DNA from: Mesorhizobium plurifarium
GTDB lineage: Bacteria > Pseudomonadota > Alphaproteobacteria > Rhizobiales > Rhizobiaceae
Direction: 5' to 3'
Assembly (NCBI GenBank): GCA_000824785.1
Contig: CCNB01000007.1
Location: forward strand, 292,193 to 346,010
Length of the DNA: 53,818 bases
Part shown: positions 34,702-43,334 of the stretch, one piece after another
Layout: each line of letters begins with the position of its first letter
Position numbering within the stretch: position 1 is the stretch's first letter
Translations under genes and position numbers: made by a program
The notes under the pieces: generated by a model
The model's database searches: none
What the model saw: only the letters and a program-made list of their open reading frames with translations
Told to the model about the DNA's origin: nothing

Positions 34702-35769
34702 ATGAAATTATTGAGCCGTTACACCGGCCTCGCAGTGCTTGCCGCGACCATGATGGCGGTCGGCATGCAGGCCGGGCATACCGAGGACAAGAAGCCCTAC
34801 ACCATCTACCTCTCCAACAATTTCGTCGGCAACGACTGGCGCCAGCAGATGGAGCGCGTCGCCACCGTGTCGGTCAACAAGGGGCCGCTGAAAGGCCGCG
34901 TCGACCTCAAGATCGAGAATGTCGAGAACACCGTACAGGCGCAGATCAACTCGCTGAACAACATCATCCGCCAGAAGCCGGACGCGATCCTCGTCGATGC
35001 CGGTTCGGATTCGGCGCTCAACCCCACCATCAAGAAGGCCTGCGACGCCGGCATCGTCGTCATCAGCTTCGACCAGGTGGTGACCGAGCCTTGCGCCTAT
35101 GCCGTCGCCTCCGATTGGGACCGCATCCCCGCCGTCATGGCCGAGTGGATGGCTACGCAGCTCGGCGGCAAGGGCAACATCATCCTCGACCGCGGCCTCG
35201 CCGGCGCGCCGATCTCGGCACAATTGCAGGGCGGCTATGAGAAGGTGTTGGCCAAATATCCCGACATCAAGGTGGTCGGCTATTACAACGGCAATTATGC
35301 GCTCGGACCGGAACAGTCCGGCGTGGCGGCACTGCTTGCCGCCAACCCGAAGATCGACGGCATCATGACGCAAGGCTACGGCTCGGGCGCCATCCAGGCG
35401 CTGAAGGATGCCGGCCGGCCGATCGTCCCGGTCGTCGGCTTCTCCTACAATGTCGCGGCCGTCACCTGCGCGCAGACGCAAGGCGCCAAGTGCATCCTCG
35501 GCTCTAACCCGGCCTATCTGTCCTCGGAAGCGATCAAGCTTGCGGTCGATATTCTGGACACCGGCAAGAAGCCGGCCGAACGCTCGGTGTCGGTCAAGGG
35601 TGATTTCGTGACGACCGATCCCTTCGAGTCGAAGCTCTATCCGGGGACCAAGATGATCAAGATCGCGGTCGGCGAGAACGCTTTCCCCGACCAGGCGCCC
35701 GGCCTGACGCTGCCGATCACGCCCGACTGGGTCGAGATCACCGCCGCGGAAGCGGCCGGCAGCAAGTAA
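34702..35769 (+). CDS. CUT2 sugar ABC transporter substrate-binding protein, copy 2
   Basis: This 355-residue protein is the tandem paralogue of the preceding gene, with its own signal peptide and strong ribosome site GGGAGGAGA. The start is the ATG at 34702; the frame is open back to 34636. Family segments include KPDAILVDAG, MTQGYGSGAIQAL and VGFSYNVAAVTCAQ. A terminator-like hairpin and a 101-bp repeat separate it from the ATPase gene, so both binding proteins are probably made in excess over the membrane parts. Confidence 0.92.
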   Translation: MKLLSRYTGLAVLAATMMAVGMQAGHTEDKKPYTIYLSNNFVGNDWRQQMERVATVSVNKGPLKGRVDLKIENVENTVQAQINSLNNIIRQKPDAILVDAGSDSALNPTIKKACDAGIVVISFDQVVTEPCAYAVASDWDRIPAVMAEWMATQLGGKGNIILDRGLAGAPISAQLQGGYEKVLAKYPDIKVVGYYNGNYALGPEQSGVAALLAANPKIDGIMTQGYGSGAIQALKDAGRPIVPVVGFSYNVAAVTCAQTQGAKCILGSNPAYLSSEAIKLAVDILDTGKKPAERSVSVKGDFVTTDPFESKLYPGTKMIKIAVGENAFPDQAPGLTLPITPDWVEITAAEAAGSK

Positions 35770-35788
35770 CATCCTGTCCCACGATCCT

Positions 35789-35823
35789 GTCTCCCGGCAT
35801 CGAGCGATGCCGGGAGACCTTTT
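35789..35823 (+). terminator. intrinsic terminator/attenuator inside the importer operon
   Basis: GTCTCCCGGCATC (35789-35801) pairs perfectly with GATGCCGGGAGAC (35806-35818) around a GAGC tetraloop, followed by CTTTT. It lies 20 bp after the second binding-protein gene. As the ATPase and permeases follow without another obvious promoter, partial read-through is expected. Confidence 0.75.
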
Positions 35824-35824
35824 C

Positions 35825-35925
35825 GAGCAATTCCAGGAAAAGTGTGAGCGGTTTTTTCGTCCGGAATTGCGTAAAAACAAGGAGATATAGCGGTTCGCCG
35901 TTTCCCTGAAACGGTGAAACGCTCT
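35825..35925 (-). repeat. composite palindromic repeat, copy 2 (inverted)
   Basis: Read on the minus strand, it follows the unit at 350-447 throughout: GAGCGTTTCACCGTTTC, then ACGCAATTCC, then CACACTTTTCCTGGAATTGC. It fills the gap between the terminator hairpin and the ATPase gene, ending 12 bp before that gene's ATG. Confidence 0.85.
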
Positions 35926-35937
35926 AGAAATCGGCCC

Positions 35938-37440
35938 ATGGATCTCGTCACCGTCAACGGTCTGTCCAAACGTTACGGCGGCATCGTCGCGCTGAGCGAG
36001 GCGGCATTCGGCGCCCGCGCCGGCGAGGTGCATGCGTTGCTCGGCGAGAACGGCGCGGGCAAAAGCACCTTCATCCAGATCCTGTCGGGAGCGGTGCAGC
36101 ATGATGGCGGCACGATCCTGGTCGACGGGCAGGATTATCGTCCGGCCAATCCGGATGCCGCGCAGGCGCGCGGCATCGCCGCCGTGTTCCAGGAATTGTC
36201 ACTCATCCCCGATCTCAGCGTCGAGCAGAACATCTGGTTCCGCCACGAACCCCGGACATGGCTTGGCATCGTCAACCGCGCGGAGATGCGCCGCAAGACT
36301 CTGGCGCTGCTCGAGAAATACGATTTCCCGGCGCTACGTCCCGAACAGGAGCTGCGGCGGCTGACACTGGCCGAACGGCAGATCGTCGAGATCGCCAAGG
36401 GCCTGGCCAAGGACCCGCGCATCCTGATCCTCGACGAGGCGACGTCGGCGCTGCCGGCGCGGGAAGCCGAATGGCTGTTGAAGCTCACCCGGCAACTGGC
36501 CGCCGAAGGCAGGCTGGTCATCTTCATCTCGCACCGCATGGCCGAGGTTCGCGCCATCGCCGATCGTCTGACGATCTTCCGCAATGGCAGCACCGTCGCC
36601 GCGCATGAGGCCGCTGCCGTTTCCGACGACGAGATCGTCACCCAGATGATCGGCCGGCATCTCGACCGGCTTTATCCCGAGCGCGTGCCGACCATGACCG
36701 ATCGCGTCGCGCTCAAGGTCGCGAACCTCGCCAGCGGCAGCCGCCTGTCGGGCGTGGACTTTTCGCTTCGCGAGGGTGAGGTGCTCGGCGTCGGCGGCCT
36801 GCAGGGCCACGGCCAGCGCGAGCTGTTCCAGGCATTGTTCGGCGCCACGAAAGCGAGCGGCGCGATCGAGCTTTGGGGCAGGCCAGCGGCGATCGGCAAT
36901 CCGCGCCAGGCACTGACCGGCAAGGACGGCATCGCGCTGGTGCCGGAAGACCGGCGCGGCCAGGGCCTGCTCTTGACCAAGAGCGTGCGGGAGAATTTGA
37001 CGCTGTCGGTGATCAAGCGCTTCACCGAAAACGGCCTGCTCAGCCGCCAGAAGGAAGCGGCCCTGGTCAAGGAGATGGTCGATTTCCTGCGCATCAAGGC
37101 CGGCACGCCGGAGCAGCTTGCCGGCACTTTGTCCGGCGGCAACCAGCAGAAGGTGATCTTCGGCAAGATGCTTTTGACGCAGGCGCGCGTGCTCCTGCTC
37201 TACGATCCGACGCGCGGCGTCGATGTCGGCACCAAGGGCGAGATCTTCCAGCTGATGCGCGATCTCGCCGCCAAGGGCTATGCGATCCTGTTCCATTCGA
37301 GCGACATGCCGGAGCTCGTCCATGTCGCCGACCGCGTGCTGGTCATGCGCAACGGCCGTATCGCCGCGACGCTGGAGGGCGATCATATTTCGGAGGAGGA
37401 GATCCTGCGCGCCGCCATGCTTGAGACCAGGGCGGCCTGA
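35938..37440 (+). CDS. CUT2 sugar ABC transporter ATP-binding protein
   Basis: This 500-residue double ATPase has the first P-loop GENGAGKSTFIQIL with Walker B ILILDEATSALP, and a second half with GGLQGHGQRELFQAL, LSGGNQQKVIFGKML and LLLYDPTRGVDVG. In the second Walker B the usual DEPTRGVD reads DPTRGVD preceded by Tyr, so the Glu is replaced, as often seen in the less active half of such proteins. The ATG at 35938 is chosen over a GTG at 35914 that lies inside the repeat. No strong ribosome site is seen. Confidence 0.9.
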   Translation: MDLVTVNGLSKRYGGIVALSEAAFGARAGEVHALLGENGAGKSTFIQILSGAVQHDGGTILVDGQDYRPANPDAAQARGIAAVFQELSLIPDLSVEQNIWFRHEPRTWLGIVNRAEMRRKTLALLEKYDFPALRPEQELRRLTLAERQIVEIAKGLAKDPRILILDEATSALPAREAEWLLKLTRQLAAEGRLVIFISHRMAEVRAIADRLTIFRNGSTVAAHEAAAVSDDEIVTQMIGRHLDRLYPERVPTMTDRVALKVANLASGSRLSGVDFSLREGEVLGVGGLQGHGQRELFQALFGATKASGAIELWGRPAAIGNPRQALTGKDGIALVPEDRRGQGLLLTKSVRENLTLSVIKRFTENGLLSRQKEAALVKEMVDFLRIKAGTPEQLAGTLSGGNQQKVIFGKMLLTQARVLLLYDPTRGVDVGTKGEIFQLMRDLAAKGYAILFHSSDMPELVHVADRVLVMRNGRIAATLEGDHISEEEILRAAMLETRAA

Positions 37441-37443
37441 GGC

Positions 37444-38472
37444 ATGGTGATGTCCGTGGAGCAGACTGTGGAAGGGGCGCAGATGCCGGCGCATAGGAAA
37501 GACACCAGGCCGGGCATCGATTGGCGTGGCCGAGCGCTCGACCGCGCGCCGTTCCTCGTCGCCTGCCTGATGCTGGCCTTGATCGTTGCCATCTATGGCA
37601 GCCTGCAGTCCGGCGTCTTCACGCTGGACGAGCTCAATCTCGATACGGCGGCGGCGATGACGCTGATGCTGGCGGCAACCGGACAGACGATCGTTCTTGT
37701 GCGCGGCGGCATCGATCTGTCGATCGGCGGCATGATCAGCCTCGGCACGGTGATCGCGGCGACGCGTTTCACCGACGATCCGTCGACCACGGCGTTCTGG
37801 GCGCTGACGATATTGGCGCTCGGTTTCCTCATCGGCGCGCTCAACGGCCTGTTGATCTCGCTGCTCAAGCTGCAGCCCTTCCTGGTGACGCTCGCCACCT
37901 GGTCGATCCTCAACGGCGTCGCCATGATCATCCTGCCGACCGATGGCGGCAGCGTTCCCGGTTGGTGGGTTGGCTTCGCTTCCGCGCAGCTCCTCGGCCT
38001 GACCAGCCCTGTCTGGATGCTGCTGGCGCTGCTCCTCTTCTGGTGGTGGTTCCGCGCGACGCGCGTCGGCATCACCATCCAGGCCTCCGGCTCCAACGAG
38101 AAATCGGCCTTCCTGTCGGGCGTTTCGATCACCCGCGTCAATATCGTCACCTACGGCCTGTCCGGCCTGTTCGCGGCGGGTGCCGCGCTGTTCCTGATAA
38201 CGCAGACCGGCGCCGGTTCGCCGACCATCGGCAAGGACTATATCCTGCCCTCGGTGGCAGCCGCGGTGATCGGCGGCGTCAGCCTGTTCGGCGGCCGAGG
38301 CCATCTCGCCGGGACGCTGATCGGCGCTTTGGTGCTCACCCTCATCGGCAATCTGGTCTTCGTCCTGCATGTGTCGAGCTACTGGCAGCCGGTCGCGTCC
38401 GGCGTCATCCTGCTGCTCTCGGTGCTGGCCAGCTCGGTTGCCGAAAAGGCCGCGAGGAGCCGGGTCCAATGA
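37444..38472 (+). CDS. CUT2 sugar ABC transporter permease 1
   Basis: This 342-residue membrane protein has an N-terminal cytoplasmic stretch of about 35 residues and then RbsC-type segments: LAATGQTIVLVRGGIDLSIG, then LLKLQPFLVTLATW and the C-terminal VIGGVSLFGGRGHLAGTLIG. It follows the ATPase by 3 bp and overlaps permease 2 by 4 bp (ATGA), so the two probably form a heterodimeric channel. Several in-frame ATG codons near the start leave the N-terminus uncertain. Confidence 0.9.
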   Translation: MVMSVEQTVEGAQMPAHRKDTRPGIDWRGRALDRAPFLVACLMLALIVAIYGSLQSGVFTLDELNLDTAAAMTLMLAATGQTIVLVRGGIDLSIGGMISLGTVIAATRFTDDPSTTAFWALTILALGFLIGALNGLLISLLKLQPFLVTLATWSILNGVAMIILPTDGGSVPGWWVGFASAQLLGLTSPVWMLLALLLFWWWFRATRVGITIQASGSNEKSAFLSGVSITRVNIVTYGLSGLFAAGAALFLITQTGAGSPTIGKDYILPSVAAAVIGGVSLFGGRGHLAGTLIGALVLTLIGNLVFVLHVSSYWQPVASGVILLLSVLASSVAEKAARSRVQ

Positions 38473-39437
38473 GCGCTTTCCTCGCCCGCAATCGCCTCAT
38501 CGTGCTTGCCTATGCCGGCATGGTCGTGCTGCTCCTGGTCACGGCGATGTTCTCGCCGGGCTTCCTGTCGGTCTCCAACATGCGCTCCACCGTGGTGCTA
38601 GCGGCCTTCGTCGGCATCGTCGCGCTCGGCCAGACCTTCGTCATCATCGGTGGCGGCATCGACCTGTCTGTGCCCTGGGTGCTGAATTCGGCCGCGATTG
38701 TCATGGCGCTGCTTTGCGGCGGGCAGGATCTGCCGCTTGTCTGGGTCATGCCGCTGCTGCTTGCCGGTGGCGCCTTCATCGGGCTGGTCAACGGCGTCGG
38801 CGTCGCCCAGTTCGGCGTGCCGCCGATCATCATGACCTTGGCCACCAACGTCATCCTTCAGGGCCTGATCCTGGTTTTGACCGGCGGCTCGCCGACGCCT
38901 TCGGCGCCGGCGCTGATCCAGTTCCTTTCGGTTGGACGTATAGGCGGCTTCCCGGTCATCGCGCTGATCTGGCTCGCGCTGACGCTGATCGCCACGCTGC
39001 TGCTCTCCAAGGCGGCGTTCGGGCGTCATCTCTATGCGCTCGGCACCAGCGCGACGGTCGCCGAATTCTCCGGCGTGCCGACGGCGCGCACCACCATCCT
39101 GACCTATATCGTCTCCGGCCTCACCGCCGCCTTCGCCGGCATGCTTTTGACCGGCTATTCCGGCCAGGCCTATCTCGGCATGGGCGACGCCTATCTGTTC
39201 ACGTCGATCGCGGCAGTCGCCATCGGCGGGGCCTCGATCCTCGGCGGCAGCGGGCATTATCTCGGCACCGTCGCGGGCGCCATGGTGCTGACCATTCTCA
39301 CCGGGCTCTTGCCGGCGCTCAACCTGTCGAGCGGCGCGCTGCTCGTCGTCTATGGCGCGGTGATCCTGATCACGGTCTCGATCGGCAGCGAGACCTTCGC
39401 CGGGCTCGGCGGCAGACTTCGCGGCAGAAGGGCTTGA
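38469..39437 (+). CDS. CUT2 sugar ABC transporter permease 2
   Basis: This 322-residue membrane protein has the paired motif LGQTFVIIGGGIDLSVPWVL and a C-terminal GGASILGGSGHYLGTVAGAM. The start overlaps the preceding stop. It is the second half of the channel with the gene at 37444, and is followed 2 bp later by the lactonase gene. The frame is open far upstream, but that part is a shadow of permease 1. Confidence 0.9.
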   Translation: MSAFLARNRLIVLAYAGMVVLLLVTAMFSPGFLSVSNMRSTVVLAAFVGIVALGQTFVIIGGGIDLSVPWVLNSAAIVMALLCGGQDLPLVWVMPLLLAGGAFIGLVNGVGVAQFGVPPIIMTLATNVILQGLILVLTGGSPTPSAPALIQFLSVGRIGGFPVIALIWLALTLIATLLLSKAAFGRHLYALGTSATVAEFSGVPTARTTILTYIVSGLTAAFAGMLLTGYSGQAYLGMGDAYLFTSIAAVAIGGASILGGSGHYLGTVAGAMVLTILTGLLPALNLSSGALLVVYGAVILITVSIGSETFAGLGGRLRGRRA

Positions 39438-39439
39438 AC

Positions 39440-40318
39440 ATGGTCGAAATCACTTGCGTCGTGGATGCTGGGGCCGAACTGGGCGAGGGCCCGTTGTGGG
39501 ACCCCAAGGCCGGCGTGCTCTGGTGGATCGACATCTGGAAGAAGCTGATCCATCGCTACGACCCGTCGACCGGCAAGGACGAGGTGTTCGAGACGCCGGA
39601 ATATCTCGGCTGCCTCGGGCTACGCCAGAAGGGCGGCCTGGTGCTGACCATGGCCGACGGTTTTCATTTCTTCGACCCGGCGACCGGCAAGTTCGAGGCG
39701 ATCGTCGACCCGGAAGCGCATATGCCCAAGACCCGCTTCAACGACGGCAAGCCGGACCGGCAGGGGCGGTTCTGGTCGGGCTCGATGTTCGAAGCGCCGG
39801 GCCAGCTCGAATTCATCGGCGCGCTCTACCGGCTCGATCCCGATCTTTCGGTGCACAAGATGATCGACGGCATCGGCTGCTCCAACGGTCTTGCCTGGAG
39901 CCCGGATTCGAAGACCATGTATTTTTCCGACAGCCATGCCGGCGCGGTCTGGGCCTATGATTTCGACCCCGCCACCGGCGATATCGAGAACCGCCGCACC
40001 TTCATCGACATGACGGTCACCGGCGGCGTCGCCGATGGCGCCACCGTCGATGCGGAAGGGTGCTACTGGGTGACCATCCCGGTGACCAGCAAGGTCTGTC
40101 GCTACGATCCGACGGGCAGGCTGATGCAGACGGTGGTGCTGCCGACCGACCTGCCGACCTGCTGCGAATTCGGCGGCAAAGACCTCGACATCCTCTATGT
40201 CACCTCCGCTGTGCTCCGGCGTCCCGCCAGCCATTTCGTCGGCCAGAAGCATCCGGGCGGGCTGTTTGCGCTCGATGTCGGCGTCAAGGGCCTGACGCTG
40301 CCCGCGTTCAAGGGATAG
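39440..40318 (+). CDS. SMP-30/gluconolactonase family protein
   Basis: This 292-residue six-bladed propeller has the SMP-30 metal and substrate residues in context: Glu in LGEGPLW, Asn/Asp in TRFNDGKPDRQGRFWSGSM, Asn in GCSNGLAWSPD and Asp in YFSDSH. The family opens sugar lactones to aldonates with a divalent metal. Placed 2 bp after the permease and coupled to it, it suggests that the imported sugar is first oxidised to a lactone by one of the SDR enzymes. A weak hairpin follows (40329-40352). Confidence 0.9.
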   Translation: MVEITCVVDAGAELGEGPLWDPKAGVLWWIDIWKKLIHRYDPSTGKDEVFETPEYLGCLGLRQKGGLVLTMADGFHFFDPATGKFEAIVDPEAHMPKTRFNDGKPDRQGRFWSGSMFEAPGQLEFIGALYRLDPDLSVHKMIDGIGCSNGLAWSPDSKTMYFSDSHAGAVWAYDFDPATGDIENRRTFIDMTVTGGVADGATVDAEGCYWVTIPVTSKVCRYDPTGRLMQTVVLPTDLPTCCEFGGKDLDILYVTSAVLRRPASHFVGQKHPGGLFALDVGVKGLTLPAFKG

Positions 40319-40516
40319 CGCCGGCAATCGAGATGTCACCGGCGGTGTCTCGACATTGGCACCGAGGCAGGGGATTGCCGCGATTTCGTCATCAGCGCCG
40401 GCATGCAGCTGAAAAACGTCGGCGGTCACGATTCTCCTTGAGGCTGGCGCGCGGATTGGTCAGTTTGTCCCAAGCGAGGCCACTTGCCAGGCAGCGGCGG
40501 ACAGGGAGAACAAGCA

Positions 40517-41557
40517 ATGCGCACCAAAACCAGCATCCGCGTCGTCGGCTGCCATGCCGAGGGCGAGATCGGCGATGTCATCGTGGGCGGCGTGCTGCCG
40601 CCAGCGGGCCGCACGATGATGGAAAAGATGATCACGATGGAACGCGATCACGACCATATCAGGCGCATGCTGATCTGTGAGCCGCGCGGCAGCGTTGCCC
40701 GGCATGTCAATCTCCTGGTGCCTTCGACGCGCGAGGATTGCGCCGCGGGCGCCATCATCATGGAACCGACCGAATACCCGCCGATGTCCGGCTCCAACAC
40801 GATCTGCGTCGCCACGGTGCTGCTCGAAACCGGCATGGTGCCGATGCACGAGCCCGAGACGCGCTTCAAGCTGGACATGCCCGGCGGCGTCATCGAGGTG
40901 CGCGCCGAATGCAAGGACGGCAAATGCCTGTCGATAACTTTCCGCAATGCCCCCGCCTTCGCCCACAGCCTCGATGCCAATATCGAGGTGGAAGGGTTTG
41001 GCACGCTGAAAGTCGATATCGCCTATGGCGGCATGTTCTACGCGATTGTCGATGCGTCCGCGCTCGGCTTCTCGGTTACAGCCGACGAGGCCCGCGAATT
41101 GGCGGTGGCCGGCGAGAAGGTCCGCCGCGCGGCACGCGAGCAGCTCGATGTCGTGCACCCGCAGTTCGACAATGTGCGCGGTGTGTCGATCGTGCAGTTC
41201 GCCATGCCGTTCCAGGGGCCGGGCAAGGTCACGCGCAACACCTGCATCGTCTCGCCCGGACGCTCGGACCGCAGCCCGACGGGTACCGGCACCTCGGCCC
41301 GCATGGCCGTGTTGCAGGCGCGGGGCCAGATGAAGGAAGGCGAGGTGCTGATCCATGAATCGATCATCGGCTCGCGCTTCACCGGCAAGATCCTCGAGCT
41401 CACCGAAGTGGCCGGGCGCAAGGCGATCGTGCCGCAGATAACCGGCCGCGCCTGGATCACGGGCGAACACAACTACTATCTCGATCCGACCGATCCCTAT
41501 CCGCAAGGCTATGTGCTGTCGGACACCTGGGGCACCTCGACTTCGGTGACGCAGTAG
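40517..41557 (+). CDS. proline racemase family protein with Ser/Thr at the two Cys sites
   Basis: This 346-residue protein belongs to the proline racemase/hydroxyproline epimerase/3-hydroxyproline dehydratase family. In racemases and epimerases two Cys act as acid and base. Here the first site reads MSGSN (Ser91) and the second reads DRSPTGTGTSA (Thr255), so neither Cys is present. Thr at the second site is known from trans-3-hydroxyproline dehydratases, which keep the first Cys. Activity is therefore hard to predict. The ATG at 40517 has AGGGAGA 7 nt ahead. It stands alone, 198 bp after the lactonase gene. Confidence 0.85.
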   Translation: MRTKTSIRVVGCHAEGEIGDVIVGGVLPPAGRTMMEKMITMERDHDHIRRMLICEPRGSVARHVNLLVPSTREDCAAGAIIMEPTEYPPMSGSNTICVATVLLETGMVPMHEPETRFKLDMPGGVIEVRAECKDGKCLSITFRNAPAFAHSLDANIEVEGFGTLKVDIAYGGMFYAIVDASALGFSVTADEARELAVAGEKVRRAAREQLDVVHPQFDNVRGVSIVQFAMPFQGPGKVTRNTCIVSPGRSDRSPTGTGTSARMAVLQARGQMKEGEVLIHESIIGSRFTGKILELTEVAGRKAIVPQITGRAWITGEHNYYLDPTDPYPQGYVLSDTWGTSTSVTQ

Positions 41558-41778
41558 AATTTCCCGCAACGGCGTGGGCTCGGATCACACGGGCGCCCGG
41601 ACGCTTTCCAGCTCTTGGCAGGGGCATTTGCGCCTGGACAGATTCCCGCGGACCTTGCAGGGAGGCGCCTCCTCTGATTCCCTGCGCTTGGTGGGGTCGC
41701 CTGATTCGCGTGCTTGTCGTTCCGGTCCCGCATGATCTTGGGGCAGGGCAGCAGGTGCTTTGGTAGAAAGATGAAAAA

Positions 41779-42771
41779 ATGACCGCCAAGCCGGAAATCC
41801 TGGAGATGAGGCCCAAGATCACCGTTGTCGGGGTCGGCGGCGCCGGCGGCAACGCCGTCAACAACATGATCGCCGAGGGGCTGCAGGGCGTCGAGTTCGT
41901 CGTCGCCAACACCGACGCGCAGGCGCTCACCATGTCGAAGTCGTCGCGGCTGATCCAACTGGGCGCGCACGTGACCGAGGGCCTGGGCGCCGGATCCTTG
42001 CCGCAGGTCGGCAGCGCCGCCGCGGAGGAATCCATCGACGAGATCATGGATCACCTGGCGGGGACGCATATGTGCTTCATCACCGCCGGCATGGGCGGCG
42101 GCACCGGCACCGGCGCCGCGCCCGTGATCGCGCGTGCCGCGCGCGATGCCGGCATCCTGACGGTGGCCGTCGTCACCAAGCCTTTCGTCTTCGAAGGCAA
42201 GCGCAGGACCCAGGCGGCCGAGGAAGGCATAGAGCGTCTGCGCGAGAGCGCCGACACCGTGATCGTCATCCCGAATCAGAACCTCTTCAGGGTCGCCGAC
42301 GCCAAAACCACCTTCGCCGATGCCTTCGCCATGGCGGACCGTGTCCTCTATGCCGGTGTCGGCTGCATCACCGATCTCATCGTCAAGGAAGGGCTGATCA
42401 ATCTCGATTTCGCCGACGTGAAGTCGGTAATGCGGGACATGGGTCGAGCGATGATGGGAACCGGCGAGGCCTCCGGGGAGGGGCGCGCCAAGATCGCGGC
42501 CGAGGCGGCGATCGCCAATCCACTCCTCGACGAGGCCTCGATGTCCGGCGCCAGGGGGCTGCTCGTGTCGATCTGCGGCGGCATGGACATGACGCTGTTC
42601 GAGGTCGACGAAGCCGCGACGCGGATCAGGGAGGAAGTCGACGCCGATGCCGACATCATCGTCGGCGCCATCTTCGACCAGGCCCTGGCGGGAAAATTCC
42701 GCGTATCCGTCGTCGCGACCGGCCTGCGCAAGAGCGCGGAGATCGCGCAGTTCGAGCAGCGGATCGCCTGA
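41779..42771 (+). CDS. ftsZ: short second FtsZ (FtsZ2-like)
   Basis: This 330-residue tubulin homologue covers the GTPase and T7-loop domains. It shows [15 protein letters not shown], the signature [25 protein letters not shown] and the catalytic loop [11 protein letters not shown]. It stops right after the globular core ([18 protein letters not shown]), without the long linker and C-terminal FtsA-binding peptide of the division FtsZ. A truncated second FtsZ has been described in Sinorhizobium meliloti, and this fits that type. It sits among catabolic genes, with 221 bp before and 261 bp after it, and no division gene nearby. It may copolymerise with the main FtsZ or do another job. Confidence 0.92.
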   Translation: MTAKPEILEMRPKITVVGVGGAGGNAVNNMIAEGLQGVEFVVANTDAQALTMSKSSRLIQLGAHVTEGLGAGSLPQVGSAAAEESIDEIMDHLAGTHMCFITAGMGGGTGTGAAPVIARAARDAGILTVAVVTKPFVFEGKRRTQAAEEGIERLRESADTVIVIPNQNLFRVADAKTTFADAFAMADRVLYAGVGCITDLIVKEGLINLDFADVKSVMRDMGRAMMGTGEASGEGRAKIAAEAAIANPLLDEASMSGARGLLVSICGGMDMTLFEVDEAATRIREEVDADADIIVGAIFDQALAGKFRVSVVATGLRKSAEIAQFEQRIA

Positions 42772-43032
42772 GACCACGGCGATCTCGTCCTGACGGCACA
42801 GCGCAATCGGTCGATATCTGCTTCCGTTTGCGAACAATCCTGGACCGCGCGCTGTTGGCCGGCGCCCTTGCACGCTTCTTCGTCGCAAGCCCTCGCGAGC
42901 GTATCCGACCAACATCTGTCCATATTGGACTAATCGATCGGCCTGTTCGACAGGAGTCGATTTAAGTTCCTTCGGGGAGGAGTAGACTTAGCGACCATCG
43001 ATGAAGCGTCGCGCCTACCCGGGAGGATTACC

Positions 43033-43320
43033 TTGCTCTTTGCCGTGCACTGTCTCGACCATGCCGATGCGCTTCCGCGCCGCCTTGCCAATTACGATGC
43101 CCACAAGGCCTATCTTGCCGGCGGCTCGGTCGCGACCGTGATCTCCGGCCCGCTGGTCGCGGCGGATGGCGCAACCATGATCGGGTCGCTCTTCGTCTTT
43201 TCCGCCGACAGCATCGAGGAGGTGAAGGCGTTCAACGCCGGCGACCCGTTCAATGCCGCCAATGTCTGGCAGAGCGTCAGCATCAATCCCTTCCTGCTGC
43301 GCGTCGACAACCGGGCCTGA
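43033..43320 (+). CDS. YCII-related domain protein
   Basis: This 95-residue protein has the YciI fold landmarks: VHCLDHADALPRRLANYDAH, with the conserved His-Asp pair, and AGDPFNAANVWQSVSINPF near the end. The start is TTG at 43033 with GGGAGG 6 nt ahead. It is first in the hydroxyquinol operon (maleylacetate reductase 14 bp later). YCII proteins are found in several chloro- or hydroxy-aromatic loci, where some act as dehalogenases or isomerases of lactone intermediates; a helper role here is inference. Confidence 0.85.
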   Translation: MLFAVHCLDHADALPRRLANYDAHKAYLAGGSVATVISGPLVAADGATMIGSLFVFSADSIEEVKAFNAGDPFNAANVWQSVSINPFLLRVDNRA

Positions 43321-43334
43321 CGGGGAGAGGCTCG

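Noticed and set aside
36334..38469. 711-codon minus-strand frame over the ATPase and permease genes
   Set aside because: Same reasoning: antisense of two conserved transporter genes, with low-complexity Arg/Gln/Asp-rich translation.
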